A stretch of DNA of 64,000 bases from contig CALNVZ010003426.1 of NCBI GenBank assembly GCA_940671915.1, positions 50,159,158 to 50,223,157 of the forward strand. Reading direction: 5' to 3'. The notes under the pieces were generated by a model. The model was not told the origin of the DNA and did no database searches. It saw only the letters and a program-made list of their open reading frames with translations. Position numbers and translations under genes: made by a program. This document shows positions 1 to 47,065 of this stretch, one piece after another (position 1 is the stretch's first letter; the number at the start of each line of letters is the position of its first letter). Origin of the DNA: Paracentrotus lividus (taxonomy: Eukaryota; Echinodermata; Echinoidea; Camarodonta; Echinidae).

Positions 1-3000
1 AAATTGTATCATGCACTAGTAACTTGCTTGTAAAGGGAATCCCAAATACAATGTCATATCCAATTAAGCAGGGGGAGAGTAGATCTAATGAAATCCAGGG
101 TAGATGTAGATGTATAGGCTGGCCTACATTAGAAGATTGAGATGAAGAAGGAGAAGAAAAAGCATCCACTCGTACGGCCTTGACCGGTCACTGCCTCTTC
201 TCTGTACAGCTTGATTATGAAGCTGCTCTGTGATGTAGTCTGAGAATTCAGACCCTGATTGTGATACTGAATATGTAGGCTATTCCAAGATCTCTGAAAA
301 AAGCAGGTCAGCTGATATGCAATTAGATTGGAATTATGCAATGAGAATTATGTTGTCTGACGATCTCCATCTAATGCCCGAGGACAAATTTGGCTTTGTT
401 AGCAAAAATTTAGCAGAAAATGAAATTAAAAAATTAAAATCCTGAAATGGTACGTGTTCTCATTTGTATTTTGATCTTTGGTCTATTATTTATTTTGCTT
501 CAAACTTTTGAATTCTCTATCAAATTGTATTGGTTCATTAAATTATAATACGTACATGTATGTTGTTTTGAATTTCTGTTTTTTTTTTAAATTTTACTTG
601 TCATTGGGACTTTGCATGTATGTCTTCTGTATTGTGGAAGCTTCTGTATTAAAATTGTATGTTTATTTTGATGATTATTTTTGTATGCGGGCCATGTATT
701 CAAGTGGAACATATTATTGATCAAAAAGGAATTGCATTAAATAATGATGTTTCACTGTGACTACAAAATTCTGTCACAGAGCACACTTCTGCATTTTTTT
801 TTACAACCATGGTAACTCGGTCATCACATCCCGCACATAAGATGAGGAAAATTTAGGTTGCTTAGTCAACATTTGGTTAGTATCTTTCTTTGGGTGATAG
901 ATACAGCTTAAATTCCAGAGGGAAATTTGGTGAGCAAAGTTTGGAGAAACCTTTCCAGAAGAAGAATTGCAAGAGAAGCAATTTTTTGTTTGATTTTGTT
1001 TATGAGAGAAAGAGTGCAAAGTCATATCATTGACTATATAAAAATGTAGGCCTATTAAAATGTTAGGAGAAAAAAAAGTGTGGCGGAAGGAAAAAGAATC
1101 TTGAGAAAAAGATGAAGAATAGAGAAAAAAAAAAAAACGAAAGAAGGAAGGAAAGTTTTTATGTGATGGATTCTGGCTAGTTGGAAATAGTGAATCCATG
1201 CTTTTGTTGTTTTGTCTCTTTGTTTTTTCTGTTAATGTTGTGTCCCATACGACACGGTACTATTTTTCATTTCCAATTGCAAAGGATGTGTAGTTCTTGT
1301 CCCCTTCTGATACTTTTTGAGGATCACCATCAATCAAGAAAATATTCTTTTATTTTCCTGTCAAAAAGATATAAAATGTTGTCAAAAGGTTCAATACTAC
1401 ACAGTATGGAATCACCCTATTATTTACTGGAGTCCAACAGGCCATCATGGCTCATGATATATTAGCCTGATATGAATTGAAATTGATAAGTTGAAAGGAA
1501 ATAAGATCTTTTCAAAATTTTATATGCAATAATTTGATAGTACTATTATCATTTATGACCAAAATATAGATTTTAATTATTTTTCAAAAAGGTGTCTGTT
1601 TTCTTAGACCAACTGAGACAAGTAGATTGTGCTCCAATATTCTGGTGTGTTGTTTAATGTAGATTTGGTATTGATTTTTTTATTCAGGCTATATGGCTGA
1701 GGCAGAGAGTGAACATGTTACTCCAACTACTAGGGCATTGATTCCATGTAATGCATTACACACAATTCGGAGGATGAAAAAGCATGTTTGCATTGGCCTG
1801 CGCAACGGAGGTATAGAAAATTGAACAAGGTCTACTTGTTTCTCTGATTCCTGAAGCATATTACTTGTACAGATGTACATGAACCGCTCTCATAAGAACA
1901 GTTCTCAGGATGTTATCAAATGATGTAGTACACTAACAAAATGAAAAAAAAAACTGTTTGGTATATTTTTACATTTTTACAATTTTGATTACTGGGACCG
2001 AAAAATACGAAGGTACGTTAAAACATTTGCTTTTTTCGGCGAAAAATGGATGGGCTCTCTAAATTTTGAGGGTCATCTTGAATACAATGTAGGCCTATAT
2101 TTACAACATATTTTTAATTTCCACTGAAGTTAAAAAAAAAAAAATTGCCATGATGGCTGTTTAACTAGAATATATCTACATGTATGAAGAATGTAATATG
2201 ATAAACTTGATGGTGTTCACATGAAAGAGGAAATGTGTGCTGTACAGTTGAACAAATAATATGTCTTTCATGCACCCACTGTACTATTGCATATGAGATG
2301 GAGGTCTAAGATTCTCCTTACAGTTGAAATCTTAGTAGGCAAGCTTCTCTTAGATAATATCTTGCATAAACCCCACTGAAACAACAAGAGCATATGGCAT
2401 GGCATGCTTGCAGAGTAGAATAAACATAATCTCAGCACGATTTCTGATCTGTGATCGGGGCTGTATTCCAATTAACACAGACTTAGGACCGATCATGCGC
2501 TTGAAGCAGGCTCTGGTAGTATAGTTTGTTCAAGCTGCAATGTAACCCCACCCTTAATTGTTGCCTTCATCTAGATTGGAAGAGAGTTAATGTACAAGTA
2601 CTGTAAAGCACATCAGAGACTGCATATACATGTAGAATGTAGAAATAATTTTTTTTTTTCTTCTAAATTTTGAAAGTATAAGAGAAATGGGTTTTGTTAT
2701 TATATGTGATGCAAAAAAAAAAAAAAAAATGACACTGAGACCAAAAAAAATCTAAGTGTGGTTATTTTATGTACAATGTAGGCCTAGGAATACAAAATCA
2801 TATGGACTCTTGATGTTCCTCTGTAAATTATATGTACAATGTAGGCCTACCTGAAAATGTTAATGTTCCATATACATTTGTGGGCTAGTAGTAGGCCTAC
2901 TGTGCCCCATGTGCTTACTCATAGCAATGCTAGAAAATGACAACATTAACATCTCTCTATTGTCTTATTTTTACATGTAGGCCTATTACATGTAGGGTCA

Positions 3001-3912
3001 ATTGATGAGTGTTGTTTGTTTTGAAAATCAGTTGGGTACCGTATTAAAGCCGCCGTACATTCAAACCATATTGCAAAACATTGTGTCTTCTGAAACCATG
3101 CTCCAACATACCTTGCTCATCTTCACACCTTTAGAAAACCCATCATGTGGTACAACATGATGTCATGTGTACATGATGAAGATATGAGAGCTAGCTCTCT
3201 CTGCCTCCTCCCAGGTCATAATCGATACACGAGTCATTACCGTTGCATATCATGTTACAGTCGCTCATGGTCTCCCTGCTTCTCCATAATTTGATTATGC
3301 GATTCATATCGCAGATGACTGCTCAGCGAGTGGTCTGTGGATGGTACAAGTAGATACATGTATATAAACCTCACAAGATGGTAGGATTATAACATACACG
3401 TATATTGCCCTTGAGATGTATTGATGTACAGTTTCAAGTTCTTTGGTGGATGATACAATGTACATTAATGACTATATTTGTACAATTATTTCATATTTTC
3501 ACATGATAACTAAAAAGATGATTATTTTTTACCTTGATTCTTGTACGAACAATGTAGTGTTAAATTGTGGCCGGCCGGCCTTTAAACTAATAGATTTAAT
3601 CTGATAATAAATGAGATGAATATGCATATTGTTTTGCACATGTAGGTTTTTTTAAAAGTCTTATCTTTTCCTAAATGTGGACTGTTTTGTCTTAATTTCA
3701 TAAAATACCGCTAATGGTAACATGTAGGCCTTCATTGTGTAGGCCTATATGGTTATAGTCTATGTAAAAATAGGAGTTCTCACAATGTACCTGAGGAGCA
3801 ATAAGGTAGTTTGAGTGCATCCAATTTTCGATAGAAAATACAAATTAACATAATAATCTCACAATTCCATCATTAATTTCCCTTTTTCTCTCTTTATCCC
3901 CTCTACCTCCAG
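1..3912 (+). other. upstream intron of DENND5, no gene seen
   Basis: AT-rich non-coding sequence with many poly-A/T runs and repeated TAGGCCTA and ACATGTA words. Apart from the doubtful candidate at 1688-1810, I find nothing resembling the conserved N-terminal DENND5 segment, so the true first exon is probably upstream of the window. Confidence 0.6.
1688..1810 (+). other. candidate upstream 123-nt exon (doubtful)
   Basis: A stretch open in one frame between a TTTTTTATTCAG acceptor and a GGAG|GTATAG donor. It leaves one base (G), which fits the phase needed by the exon at 3913 (starting GT GAA), and begins with two bases, so a 41-codon insertion would be frame-neutral. It contains an ATG at 1693 (reading MAEAESEHV). 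Its residues show no clear match to the vertebrate DENND5 N-terminus, so it may be a lineage-specific or alternative exon, or chance. Confidence 0.2.
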
Positions 3913-37007
<33,095 letters not shown>

Positions 37008-37736
37008 TAGCAAGAGAGTTAACTGCTATTTGGTACATGTAGGTCCGGTATTGCCCTTAAAGATGCTGTGACCAAGGAAATCGAGTTATGATAGCAAGAG
37101 AATACACTACTAGATGGGAGGTCAGGTATTGCTCTTCAGGCCTTGGTGAGGAAGGGCATCGAGTTATGATAGCAAGAGAGTACACTGCTTGTTGGAAATT
37201 CAGGTATTGCTCATTATACCTTGGTGACAATTGGCATCAAGTTATGATAGCTAAAGAGTTCACTATTACATGTAGGTGGTTGGTCAGGTATAGTGTCCTG
37301 GAACCATTGGCACCATGCGCTTCCTGCATCAGGAAACCGTCTGTTGGATCATCATTGCTTCCTTGAACATTACATGTAGGAAGCCAGTAGCAGATTCAGC
37401 CTTACGTCACACAATAAAAAGCATTGGTCCATGATCACACATTATAGAGCCACTACTGTCCCCAGACAATCGGGCCTGTATGATCTATTCAAATTGAAAA
37501 TCCTAGATCCGTGCCTGGGAAGTGTCAAAGGAACTGCAACATCCTCAGTTACCAAAGGTATCAAGTTGCACCCAGAATGCGTCATCATCAGTGTTAGGTA
37601 GTGACAAGAACTGTACAAGAATCAAATACACAGTTCAAGGCATTGTTCTCAAAGACGTCGGGTTATCACTAGCAAGAGCGTGCTGTGTCAGTTATGAGGA
37701 TATGGTTGTATCAGGTTCCGAAAGCATCAAATAAAC
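37008..37736 (+). promoter_or_regulatory. DENND5 3' UTR with candidate poly(A) signals
   Basis: AATAAA occurs at 37413-37418 and 37730-37735 on the coding strand. Which one is used cannot be decided from sequence. The UTR begins with the tandem repeat. Confidence 0.5.
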
Positions 37737-40700
37737 TTTTAAAGTCAGTTTTGCCAGGAGACTTGGTAAAGATGGCGAGAATGCATTACATTAGTCAAAG
37801 GATAAAGGATATTGTTACAAGGAATTCTGTTGTTGATTATCAAGACGGAGGGAAATGCTGGTCCAGGAATGAAGCATAATCACCTTCCAAAAGAATTAAT
37901 CTGGAAGATTACAACTACCCACAACTAACTGTTTAAAGTGTTTTAAACTGTCATAATCATATCATCTAATAGTTTGACTACACTCCAATTAGTTTTGACT
38001 AAAGATTCTTTGATGCGAGAGGATTTGAGCATGAAATATGGAAGGCAATAGGATATGCTCTAATGATATATTTACTGTTTTGAAACAGAGTTATAGAGGT
38101 AGAATTGTCTGTTTTTCGTAATGATCACATACATGTACATGTAGCATAAATATATTTCCATACAATTGCCTTTTGTAGTTCTATTTTGGCAAATTGTGTC
38201 GAGTGATAGCAGTTTTGTGAATTTCACAGACTGATTTTTGTAAGGATTTTTGCAGTGCATATCTACTACACACTCAGGAAGAACAAGCAAAAATTTCTAG
38301 CGAATCTTTTCCATATTTTACGGCTCAACTTTTTTATACAACTCTTTGCATTGGTTGTTACTCCAAACCTGATCCTGATATTCATATTTAGACATAGAGA
38401 GAGAGAGAGAGAGAGTGACTTTCAGTAGACTCTCTGCTGTTTTCATATCTTGTATATAAATTTGTAAATATATATTGTGGGTGAAGCTGTAATGAAGCTA
38501 GAAGCTATTTTCCCAGACTTCACTGAGCTAAGTTTTCTTTGAATCCTCAAAGGGAAAAATGAAAAAGAATTTCCTAAATTCTGGCTTGTTGGGTTCACAG
38601 TGAACATATGAGCAAAACAGGAATGCATATCCATTTTCAAACATATAGGGAAGTTGTTTGTGAATTTGCAGAATTTTGGTCTTAATAAATTCATATTTTT
38701 CTTCTTGAAATCTTTATAATGCTGTAGAAATCTTGACATCGTATCCAAACCACAAGTATTGCCACGGGGAGAAAAATAAAATATTCCACAAAAATATCAA
38801 TTGACAAGTTTTTATAAGGCTCCAAAGAAGGTTATAAACATCTGATTCTGTCTGTCTATTTTACAGTTATTTAAATTATCTTGTTGCAATTTATTTTTAC
38901 CTCTTGAAGTTTTTTTTTTTCTAAGATAAGAGGACATTCATGTACATCTGTCTGCTTTTGCGGGATTCCTGTTTTTTTTTCTTCTTATGTGGGCTAATAA
39001 GAGTTTATTCTCTTTTTATCTATATAATATTCTAAACATGCTGCATACATCATATATTAAAAATAATATCCTTCATCCATTAATTTCTCCAAGATCGATT
39101 TATTGATTCATTTCTCTCTGTTCTAGGGGCCTAGGCCATTTTTTTAAAATCTTTACTCTCCATGCAATACCCCCATGTTAATAGTCACATTTTTTTTTTA
39201 AAGGTCCAGTGTTTGCTTTTGGGGTCCATGTTGTTGGAACCACATTACTGTGAATTTCTTATATCCACATTACTGTGAATTTCTATTTCTTAGGACCAAT
39301 TTTGAATAGTGATTTTCAGAAAAATTTTAAAGTGATATTCAAAATGTCTCATTTTTATCAGCATCTTACGTTAAGTTGATGAACATAATATCATTATAAA
39401 TCGCATACAATTATCTGTACATATGCAATATCTTTGAGTTTTAGTATTATTTGAGTGATTTTAGTCCTGTTGCAGATATTCTCATGGAATATATTTTATC
39501 TGTCCTTTTCAATTCTTGCCATGGGTATGTTCTTATTTGACGTCCAGTTGTTGTGTTATTGAATTCATTGTGCATCAATTTACCAGCTGAGTTTAGCTGC
39601 TTTCAGGAATAGAAAATTCAGTCCAACAGAATCGATAAGACTTCAAGGGGAAAATTGATTATTATATAAATGTATTTTCCTTGCTGCATTTACTGATATA
39701 TCTATAGACAAATTGATCATAATTTTGCTTTTAAATGGTCTCAACTAAGAAAAACCACAGTTGGATGTATCTGTCCAGCTAGACAAGTTTAAGTTCTCTT
39801 AGAAATGCACTCTTAAATGGAATTTCTGAATTTGTCTTTATTTCTAGATGGATCAACATGAATAGAATTTTGCCTCTGATTGTAAAGTTAGAAACACTTT
39901 TAATCAATGAGATTTTTATCATAAAGGGTTTAGCTGTTAATGGTTGAGTTGTGCCATCACAAGTGTGTAAAAAATCGGGGGCAAAGGAAATTTGTCATTG
40001 ATGCCCTTTGATATTATTATTTTTTTAAATTTTTTATTAGTCATTAGTGCACATTATTCATATTTTCAGTCTCTTCCTTTTACCTAAAATCCAATGAGTT
40101 AATTCTGTCTGGAAGTTTTATTTAATAATCATCTATATATAAAAATTAATACATTTATAATTTAAAACATGTAAAAGCTTTGAGGTTTTTTAATGATTGA
40201 CCTCACCATCAGTATTAGGTTTTGGGAACTGGAGGCAGATATTACATCTTAAAATTGTATTTGATCTATTTATTTTTTAGTAAGATAATCATTTAGATTA
40301 AATCAGTTATGTTTTTTTTAAAAATGTATTAATAACTTGCAAAACTTTCTTTTTTAATGGGAATCTAGTGTAGTGGGAAGATGTGGGAAAGATGAAGAAA
40401 ATTATTGTGAGCTTTCCTGTTATTTTCATGCTATTTAGGAACAGTATCATGATAAAGAGCTCCACAGGAAAAGATTGCTCTTCAATTGCCCTGATATTCA
40501 TAATATCACCCAAAATATACCAAAACAGCTAAATGTTTGGGTCCCCTAACATTTTGTGTTGTCCCATACATGCATTTCTGTGTAAGTGCATGTGACTCAA
40601 AGCTGATTTGGGTTAATTTCTCATCAGCTTGGCCATCTAAAACTTCACATTTCAAAATGATGCTTAGGTTAACTGTTGTCAAACTTTCCAAGTTACTTTT

Positions 40701-42272
40701 AGACAGTATCTTCCACATTTCAATGTCATGACCAATGACCAACAATAGTTTCACTTTAAACAAAAAATTGTTATGGATTGAAGTTGTTGTTGTTGTTGTT
40801 TTTTTTACTGCTCCATGGGGAAAACCTTGTTGATTCTAGTCTTGGAAAAAGATTAAATGAAGTTATGAATCATTGAATTAGAGGTAGAATGTATTTATTA
40901 TATGGATAGTGATATCAATATATTAAATCAAATTGATCAACAACACTTTGTGTCATTGCCATTGAGTGGATTGAAAATAATAGGGGTCGTTGGACTTTAG
41001 CATCCAACATGGAAGTTCGCATTGTGCAGACAGATTATTTACATTACATTCTGAATGTAAAGAGATATGTTTGAGTACTGTGGATAATACAGGCAGTTTG
41101 GGTGTAAGAAACAAAACAAAACAAAACAAAAAAAACCTTGTCGTTTGATGTATAACATAATTATAAAATTGTATGTGTGTGCAGGTAATATGCTGAAAGA
41201 GAACCAATATAGTTAAAGTGATGTGGATAATAAGGCATTTTTATGCAACGTGGTTAAAGATGGGTTGCAACAGGACAATATTGACAACAAATCAGGTTTT
41301 TTGTAGAGATTTTTACAACAAAAGGAGAAAACCCTCCTTAAACTGAACAATTTTATGGGTTTACTAACAATAAGTTTCCATCATGTAATATAGACCATTT
41401 GATACAATAGCTATCACAAAAAAAGAGAGATTTATATTAAAAGTGCCAAAAGTAATAAAAACTGTGATGTGAACTCTTTTTATGGGTAGAAAATGTTAAT
41501 GTGTGTACTCGTAAAGGGAGTGAGTAAATGAGAGAAAGAGAGAAAGGGGGACGAGGGAGAGAGAAGGGGGACGAGGGAGAGAGAATAGGTTGGGACAGAG
41601 AAGGGGTTGGGACAGAGAAAGAGAGAGAGAGAGAGAGATCTGGAGCGAAGCAGTGGGCGTCATTTTTAGAAGTTGGCGACAGGTAGTGGGCGACTTTCTA
41701 CCACGGGACTAAATTGGTGCCCTCTACGAAACTTTCTTTTTTTAACGTGTATGAAATGTTAATGTGCGTACTCGTAAAGAGAGTGAGTATATAAGAGAGA
41801 TCGGGAGTTGGGAAAGGCTGGATTAGATACAGAACGAGTCAGGTTTGAAATTTGAGAGAGAGGGAGAAAGATAGAGAGAGAGAAGCAACGGCTTGATAAG
41901 TTTACTTGATAAAGTCAACTACACTGTTAGAAATTTTCTCGTTAAAAACAGAAAAGTTCTTGCAGCAGGGCTTCAATGACACCTGTAATCTTACAGCACA
42001 ATTTGCCGTAAAAATACAGAAAATTGGTATATAGGGTATGAAATTATACAAATTTCATGTAAAAATAAAAAAATAACAGACTTTTTTTTTCCTTTTTAAA
42101 AACAGACCTGTTCTATTAAATTGCAGAAAATTTCCAGAATATACAGAATGATTCATTATTTTTTTTTCTTTGCAGCAGGTCTTCAGGAACACCTGTAATC
42201 TTACTGCACAATAATTGTTAGCACAATTTACAGCAAAATTACAGAAAATTGGTATATACGGGAAATTGCACA

Positions 42273-42303
<31 letters not shown>

Positions 42304-42860
42304 CCACCAAAACACTCACACTTAAGGGTTTGCTGACAAGGGATGGGGACACCTGTACATATTTAAGGGTAATTAAATGACTTATTTAACTAGTTGAAAA
42401 CATTATGACTAGCGGGTTTACCTCATATCTATTTTCTTGTGGTCAACTACATGTAATCATCTGTCGAGAGATATTGGCCGAAAGTTAAAAAACATAGTTT
42501 TATCCTGAAGGAAAAAAATATCCCGACTTGTTTTCTGTAAACCACCTTATGAGTTCGCGCCCAATAATAATTTCGATTGTCTGAAAGCAGTTTGCATGCT
42601 CCTTTTGTGCCATATCAGACAATTCAAAACAAAATATCGATTCCGCGTAAAATAGGTTTTCTGGATTCATTTAAAGTTATTTACTTTCATTATTTAATTT
42701 GGTTGATCATGATCAATTTGCGTGTCCTTAGATGTTACTCTATAAAGGTTTGGGTTGAGTGTGGCAAGGATATTTCACATGACAATTTTCATATTGGTGA
42801 AATGCGCGTACGTAAATTTTCCTTCCTCCCTTCCTATTACCCTGAAAGAACATTGTGTCG
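37737..42860. other. intergenic region, no gene seen
   Basis: AT-rich, with short GA tracts (38398-38415, about 41520-41640) and a two-copy repeat at 41950-42265. No reading frame looks coding on either strand. It could include an extended 3' UTR. Confidence 0.5.
41950..42303. repeat. two-copy ~215-bp direct repeat plus (CA)n
   Basis: CTTGCAGCAGGGCTTC, ACACCTGTAATCTTAC, CACAATTT and ACAGAAAATTGGTATATA occur near 41958-42032 and again near 42172-42257, followed by a CA microsatellite at 42276-42303. Confidence 0.7.
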
Positions 42861-42864
42861 ACCA

Positions 42865-43192
42865 CACTGTGCTTCACACTGTGTTCCACACAGTGTAAAG
42901 CACAGTGTTATATTGGCGATTTTTAACATTGTGTTCACAGTGTTAAACTGGCGCTTTTTAACAGTGTGAGCAGTGTTTCACACTGTTAAATTGGCGCTTT
43001 TTAACAGTATGAGCAGTGTTTCACACTGTTAAATTGGCGCTTTTTAACAGTGTGAGCAGTGTTTCACATTGTTAAATTGGTGATTTTTAACAGTGTGAGC
43101 AGTGTTTCACATTGCTAATTTTGCGATTTTTAACAGTGTGAGCAGTGGTTTCACACTGTTAAATTGGCGATTTTTAACAGTGTGGAAGCAGT
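42865..43192. repeat. 43-bp minisatellite with hairpin units
   Basis: About seven units. In the best copies the GGCGCTTTTT landmark steps by 43, 43, 43 and 44 bp (42991, 43034, 43077, 43120, 43164). Within each unit, AACAGTGTGA and TCACACTGTT are inverted around GCAGTGTT, so every unit can fold into a hairpin. A long T run at 43193-43220 ends the array. Confidence 0.88.
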
Positions 43193-43193
43193 G

Positions 43194-43224
<31 letters not shown>

Positions 43225-43421
43225 CTTTTGTTTTTAATTTTTACACACTTCCCTAGGGTGCAAGAGACGTTCCACGTTCTAGAGACTTGAATCGCGAACT
43301 AGTCTAGAATCATGGCCAGTGAGATATGGAATTACAACTTGAAAACAAAAGCAGGAAACATCACATTGTTAAAGTGAAATAAAAGTGGAGCACAGAATAA
43401 TGTAAGTATTTTTGTAGTGTA

Positions 43422-43705
43422 GGGTACCCGTATGAAATACCGGACAGTAGGGAATACCGGACGGTCACCACATGTCCAGCCCTAGCTGCCAAAATAAAGA
43501 TCAACTGAGTTGAAATACCGGCATTTATTTGTCAGGTGGTCTGTCTGGGAAGTTGAATGCTGTATTCGACAACAATAAGTGAGAAACTCCCAGAAAACTA
43601 CCACAATCTGTCAAGTAGGGAAAATTTTGCAGCCTGAAAAATGGCCTGATGTAAAAATTGACATTTTAGAGAATGTGATGGTATAAAAATAGAATTGGGG
43701 CATGG
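43422..43705 (+). mobile_element. 5' fragment of the TA-flanked element at 56123
   Basis: About 280 bp (CCGGACGGTCACCACATGTCC, GGTGGTCTGTCTGGGA, GTGATGGTATAAAAATAGAA and more) match 56123-56405 in the same orientation. The match stops at AATTGGGGCATG. Confidence 0.8.
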
Positions 43706-46427
43706 GCATGGGTAGGTGTTAATTTTTTCCACCTTTTGCTCAAATTAGGCGCCTTTCCAATCTAATTAGTTTCAAGAAAAAGAAAACAGACTCTTGCCAA
43801 AAAATAGGACCGAACGTTCGAAGGATAACGAAGTTATGAATGTTTAAAAGGTTAATTTTGTGACGTTACTGTGTGCTCCTCTCCAATTTGTTTTTGTTTT
43901 TTGTTTTTTTATTATAAGGGAATAAATCTTTTTGAAGCAGCACTTCAACTGGAAGAAGAAATGGAAAGGGAACGGGAACCATTATTCTTGTAAAAATGGC
44001 AAAGGATGTCACAAAATTAACCGGGAACGACACGAAATCAAGATTCTGAAAGATTGGACCTATGCACAACGAAACCCAGAAGATACTTCGGGCCTTCTAT
44101 GCCGGGTCCAACAGACGGCAAACTATTAAGCGAACTTTTAGACGATGATCGCTATTTATGGAATAATATTACAGAAAGATAGTTTATTATACATAGTTAA
44201 GACGTTTACCATTACTACGTTTAGAAGAGATTAAAGTCCTTAAAATAGACGACAGAAAAGTCGGTATTAAGGAGTAACTTTGATTTTAGATACCGAATTA
44301 CTCTCTCAATTTGTTTGGTATTATTGAAAGAATGATAGCCTAACAAGGGTGGGTAATGGGCAAAATTGATCAATAATTTGACAAAATGAAAATACGGGAT
44401 TTTTTTTTTTTTTTTTTAGGAATGATACATTTTCATAACAAAATGATACTGAGAAAGTCCTGCGTTAGACGATTGATTAAGCTTGACCTTTGCATACCGT
44501 GAATTGTCTCTTAGATTTTAAAGCAAAACAAAAATTGTACTTAATTTCTTTTACATTCAATTTTGATGATTCTTTCAGCAGTCTGAATGCAAAAGACTAT
44601 TTTAAATCCTTAAAAATGGTATAGCGCCGATTTTAGGTTTCTCTTTGCCAAATCTGATGCTACTTCATTTCTAGTTCCTATACAAGAATATCATACTTAT
44701 GCATTTCTTTGTTTTTGTTTCTTTCGGGACGTAGTAATTCCCTAAGAACTGTTTGAGAGTGCGAGTAAGGTTGTTTTTATATGTGTGTGTGTGCTGGTGT
44801 GAATGAGATAGGGTATGTTCATGTGTATGTGTCGGCGAAGTGGGTATGTGTGTGTTGAGGGTTCGGGTGTGTGTGTGTGTATTTTTTCAATTCAATTCAA
44901 TTCAATTTATTTATTATTCATCCATAAAAATATATATAAAACATGTTGACAATTATTCAACGAGTCATAATAATGATAATGATAGAAAATATAGATGAAA
45001 GGATACCTTCAAAAAAAAGCACGAAGCTTGTACAACAGAAGGCACCTGATGTGGTTTGAGTATGTGTAAATAAGTGTGCGTGTATGCGTGTGCGTGTGCG
45101 TGTGTGTGTATCTCTGTGTGTGAACATAAGTAAATCAGTTCTTAATGTGTTTATTCTTCACCCAATCACTTGGCGCATGTGTGATTTTGCTGTCTTCTGA
45201 AGACAGCAGTCATGCGTACAAAGATCCAAATGAAAAGGGTACTAACAAATGCTCTACCAAGACATATCATGAAATCCGTTATCAAATGTTTATATATTCC
45301 ACAAGACAACTTCAAAATAATGGGACATATTTGTTTTACTCACTCTGTATAGAGGCCTAATTTGGGAGGTTAAATGTGCCGGAAATCGATTTTAGAGCAT
45401 TGATTATGTTCATCAACACCCATACTTTTGGGCACATGAGATATCTTGGTATCAGACATTCAATTGTTTGAATTTTGTCTTCGACTTTATTTGTGAATCT
45501 AATCATGTATCTGGGAAATTAAAGTTTGAGATAATTACAAGCTACGTCATTTATGTCCTTTGTCTGATTTACCTTGAAGCCATTCAATATAAACAGCTTC
45601 AAGTCAGAATACATAGAGTATATTAAAGGATAATGAGATGTATTTTGTTCTAACAAACCCACACAAATGCAGCAAAATATGTATCATGCGCAAAGCAATT
45701 ACCTCAATTGAAAAGACAATTGCTATAAGTATCAAGTATGAATCCATTATCAGAAGTGATTTCAAGCTCAGAGGGAGATTCAGTGAGGACTAGAAATCCA
45801 TTTTAATTCTTTCTTATAAGCAAACCACTTTCTTTGCATGCTTATTATAAATAATTGAATGTTTGAACACAAGTACTCGTGCCTTTAGCAAATGAAGAAA
45901 TTAATTGCAGAATAATTGTTTCAGGTATTCACATGCCTCAATCTTAATATTCGGCTCAGACTGGAAAGCTTGGGGAATTGATAACCTAAATGCTACCATT
46001 CTTCTTTTTTTTCTCTCTCTCTCCCACTAATTACTTGCACTCAGTGTTTATGTTTTCTTATCAATTTGCTGTCAGTACTTCCTGTTATTCTCTTCTTCTT
46101 TTTAGTTCACTTCATTTAGTTTTTAGATCATTCATTAGATAACTCCATGCAATCAGTTCATTCTAATCCGCATATTTCCTATCACGTTTTCTCTTGTCTC
46201 TGCCTTGAAATATCTCATCTTAATTTTTTGTTTGCCATTACTATCTAATGTGGTGGTCAGAACATGTCATAAGTGCTGTGTGTAACTCTCTACGACATAG
46301 AGAATAGCGCGTTTTATTTAATTGCACGTTGCACGTACGACATGTTGTAAGAAAACGATTTGTCTATTTTTCCTTTGTTTTTCTAGTTCAGTATATATTT
46401 CAATTTAACACAGTAGGACAAGTAGCG
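43706..46427. other. intergenic region, no gene seen
   Basis: AT-rich, with GT microsatellites near 44780-44882 and 45065-45120 and a LINE-like tail at 44887-44921. No supported reading frame. Confidence 0.5.
44887..44921 (-). mobile_element. possible LINE 3' tail, inverted
   Basis: Repeated AATTCAATTC then ATTTATTTATTATTC is the reverse complement of the AATAAATAAATGAAATGAAAT-type tail seen at the end of the LINE near 62290-62320. Only the tail is clear. Confidence 0.35.
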
Positions 46428-47065
46428 TTGGATCCAGTCGGGGGGGGGGGGGGTGGGGGAGGGGGACAGGCTTTGGGACGCTTGCCCTCTTCTTATTTTT
46501 CCTTGGTCAGTTTATAGTTTAATTCAACAGGGGCATGGGCTTCGGTATATGCAGAAGGGGGAGGCTTAGGGGGCAAACCCCTTCCGTTATTTTTTTTCTT
46601 TTCCTGTTTTTTGTTAATGTGATTTTTCAATCTTAAATTAATTTTATACGGACAAAGTCGGATCGGCGGGGAGCTTCTGGGCATTGCCCCTCCCTTTTGT
46701 TTTTTCGTTTTTCAGTTGATATATTCAATTTAAAACGGACATACCTGCCTTTTGGGAACCCCCGGATCTGCCTATTTCAAAATAATAATTTAAAAAAAAT
46801 AATAATGATGATTTAAAAAAAATAAAAAAATAATAATAATAAAAACAAAAACCTGGGGAAGTGAGCTTGCGCCCGAATGCCCCCGCCCTTGATCCACCCA
46901 CAATATACCCGTCTGGAATTGAAAAATCAACTAAACCAGGCAAAAATTAGAAAAAGGGGGAGAGAATTCGCCCTAGAGCCCCTGGATCCGCATACGTATA
47001 CGTCGGCGTTAATTTGAAGTATCAGCTAAACAAGAACAAAAAGGGGAAGGGCGTACGCCTTCACA
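46428..47065. repeat. inverted array of G-rich ~110-bp degenerate repeats
   Basis: The left half has GGATCC-GGGG units running into CTTCTTATTTTTC and CAGTTTATAGTTTAATTCAA. The right half has the reverse order, with AATTGAAAAATCAACTAAACC, AAAAAGGGGGAGAGAATTCG and CCCCTGGATCCGC. Decayed, with several poly-G/poly-A tracts; exact ends are uncertain. Confidence 0.5.

Noticed and set aside
42577-42969. 130-codon frame on the plus strand
   Set aside because: It runs into the hairpin minisatellite, is AT-rich in composition, and has no domain or splice context.
42865-43192. CRISPR-like array of regular repeats
   Set aside because: There are no unique spacers; units are contiguous and the genome is eukaryotic.
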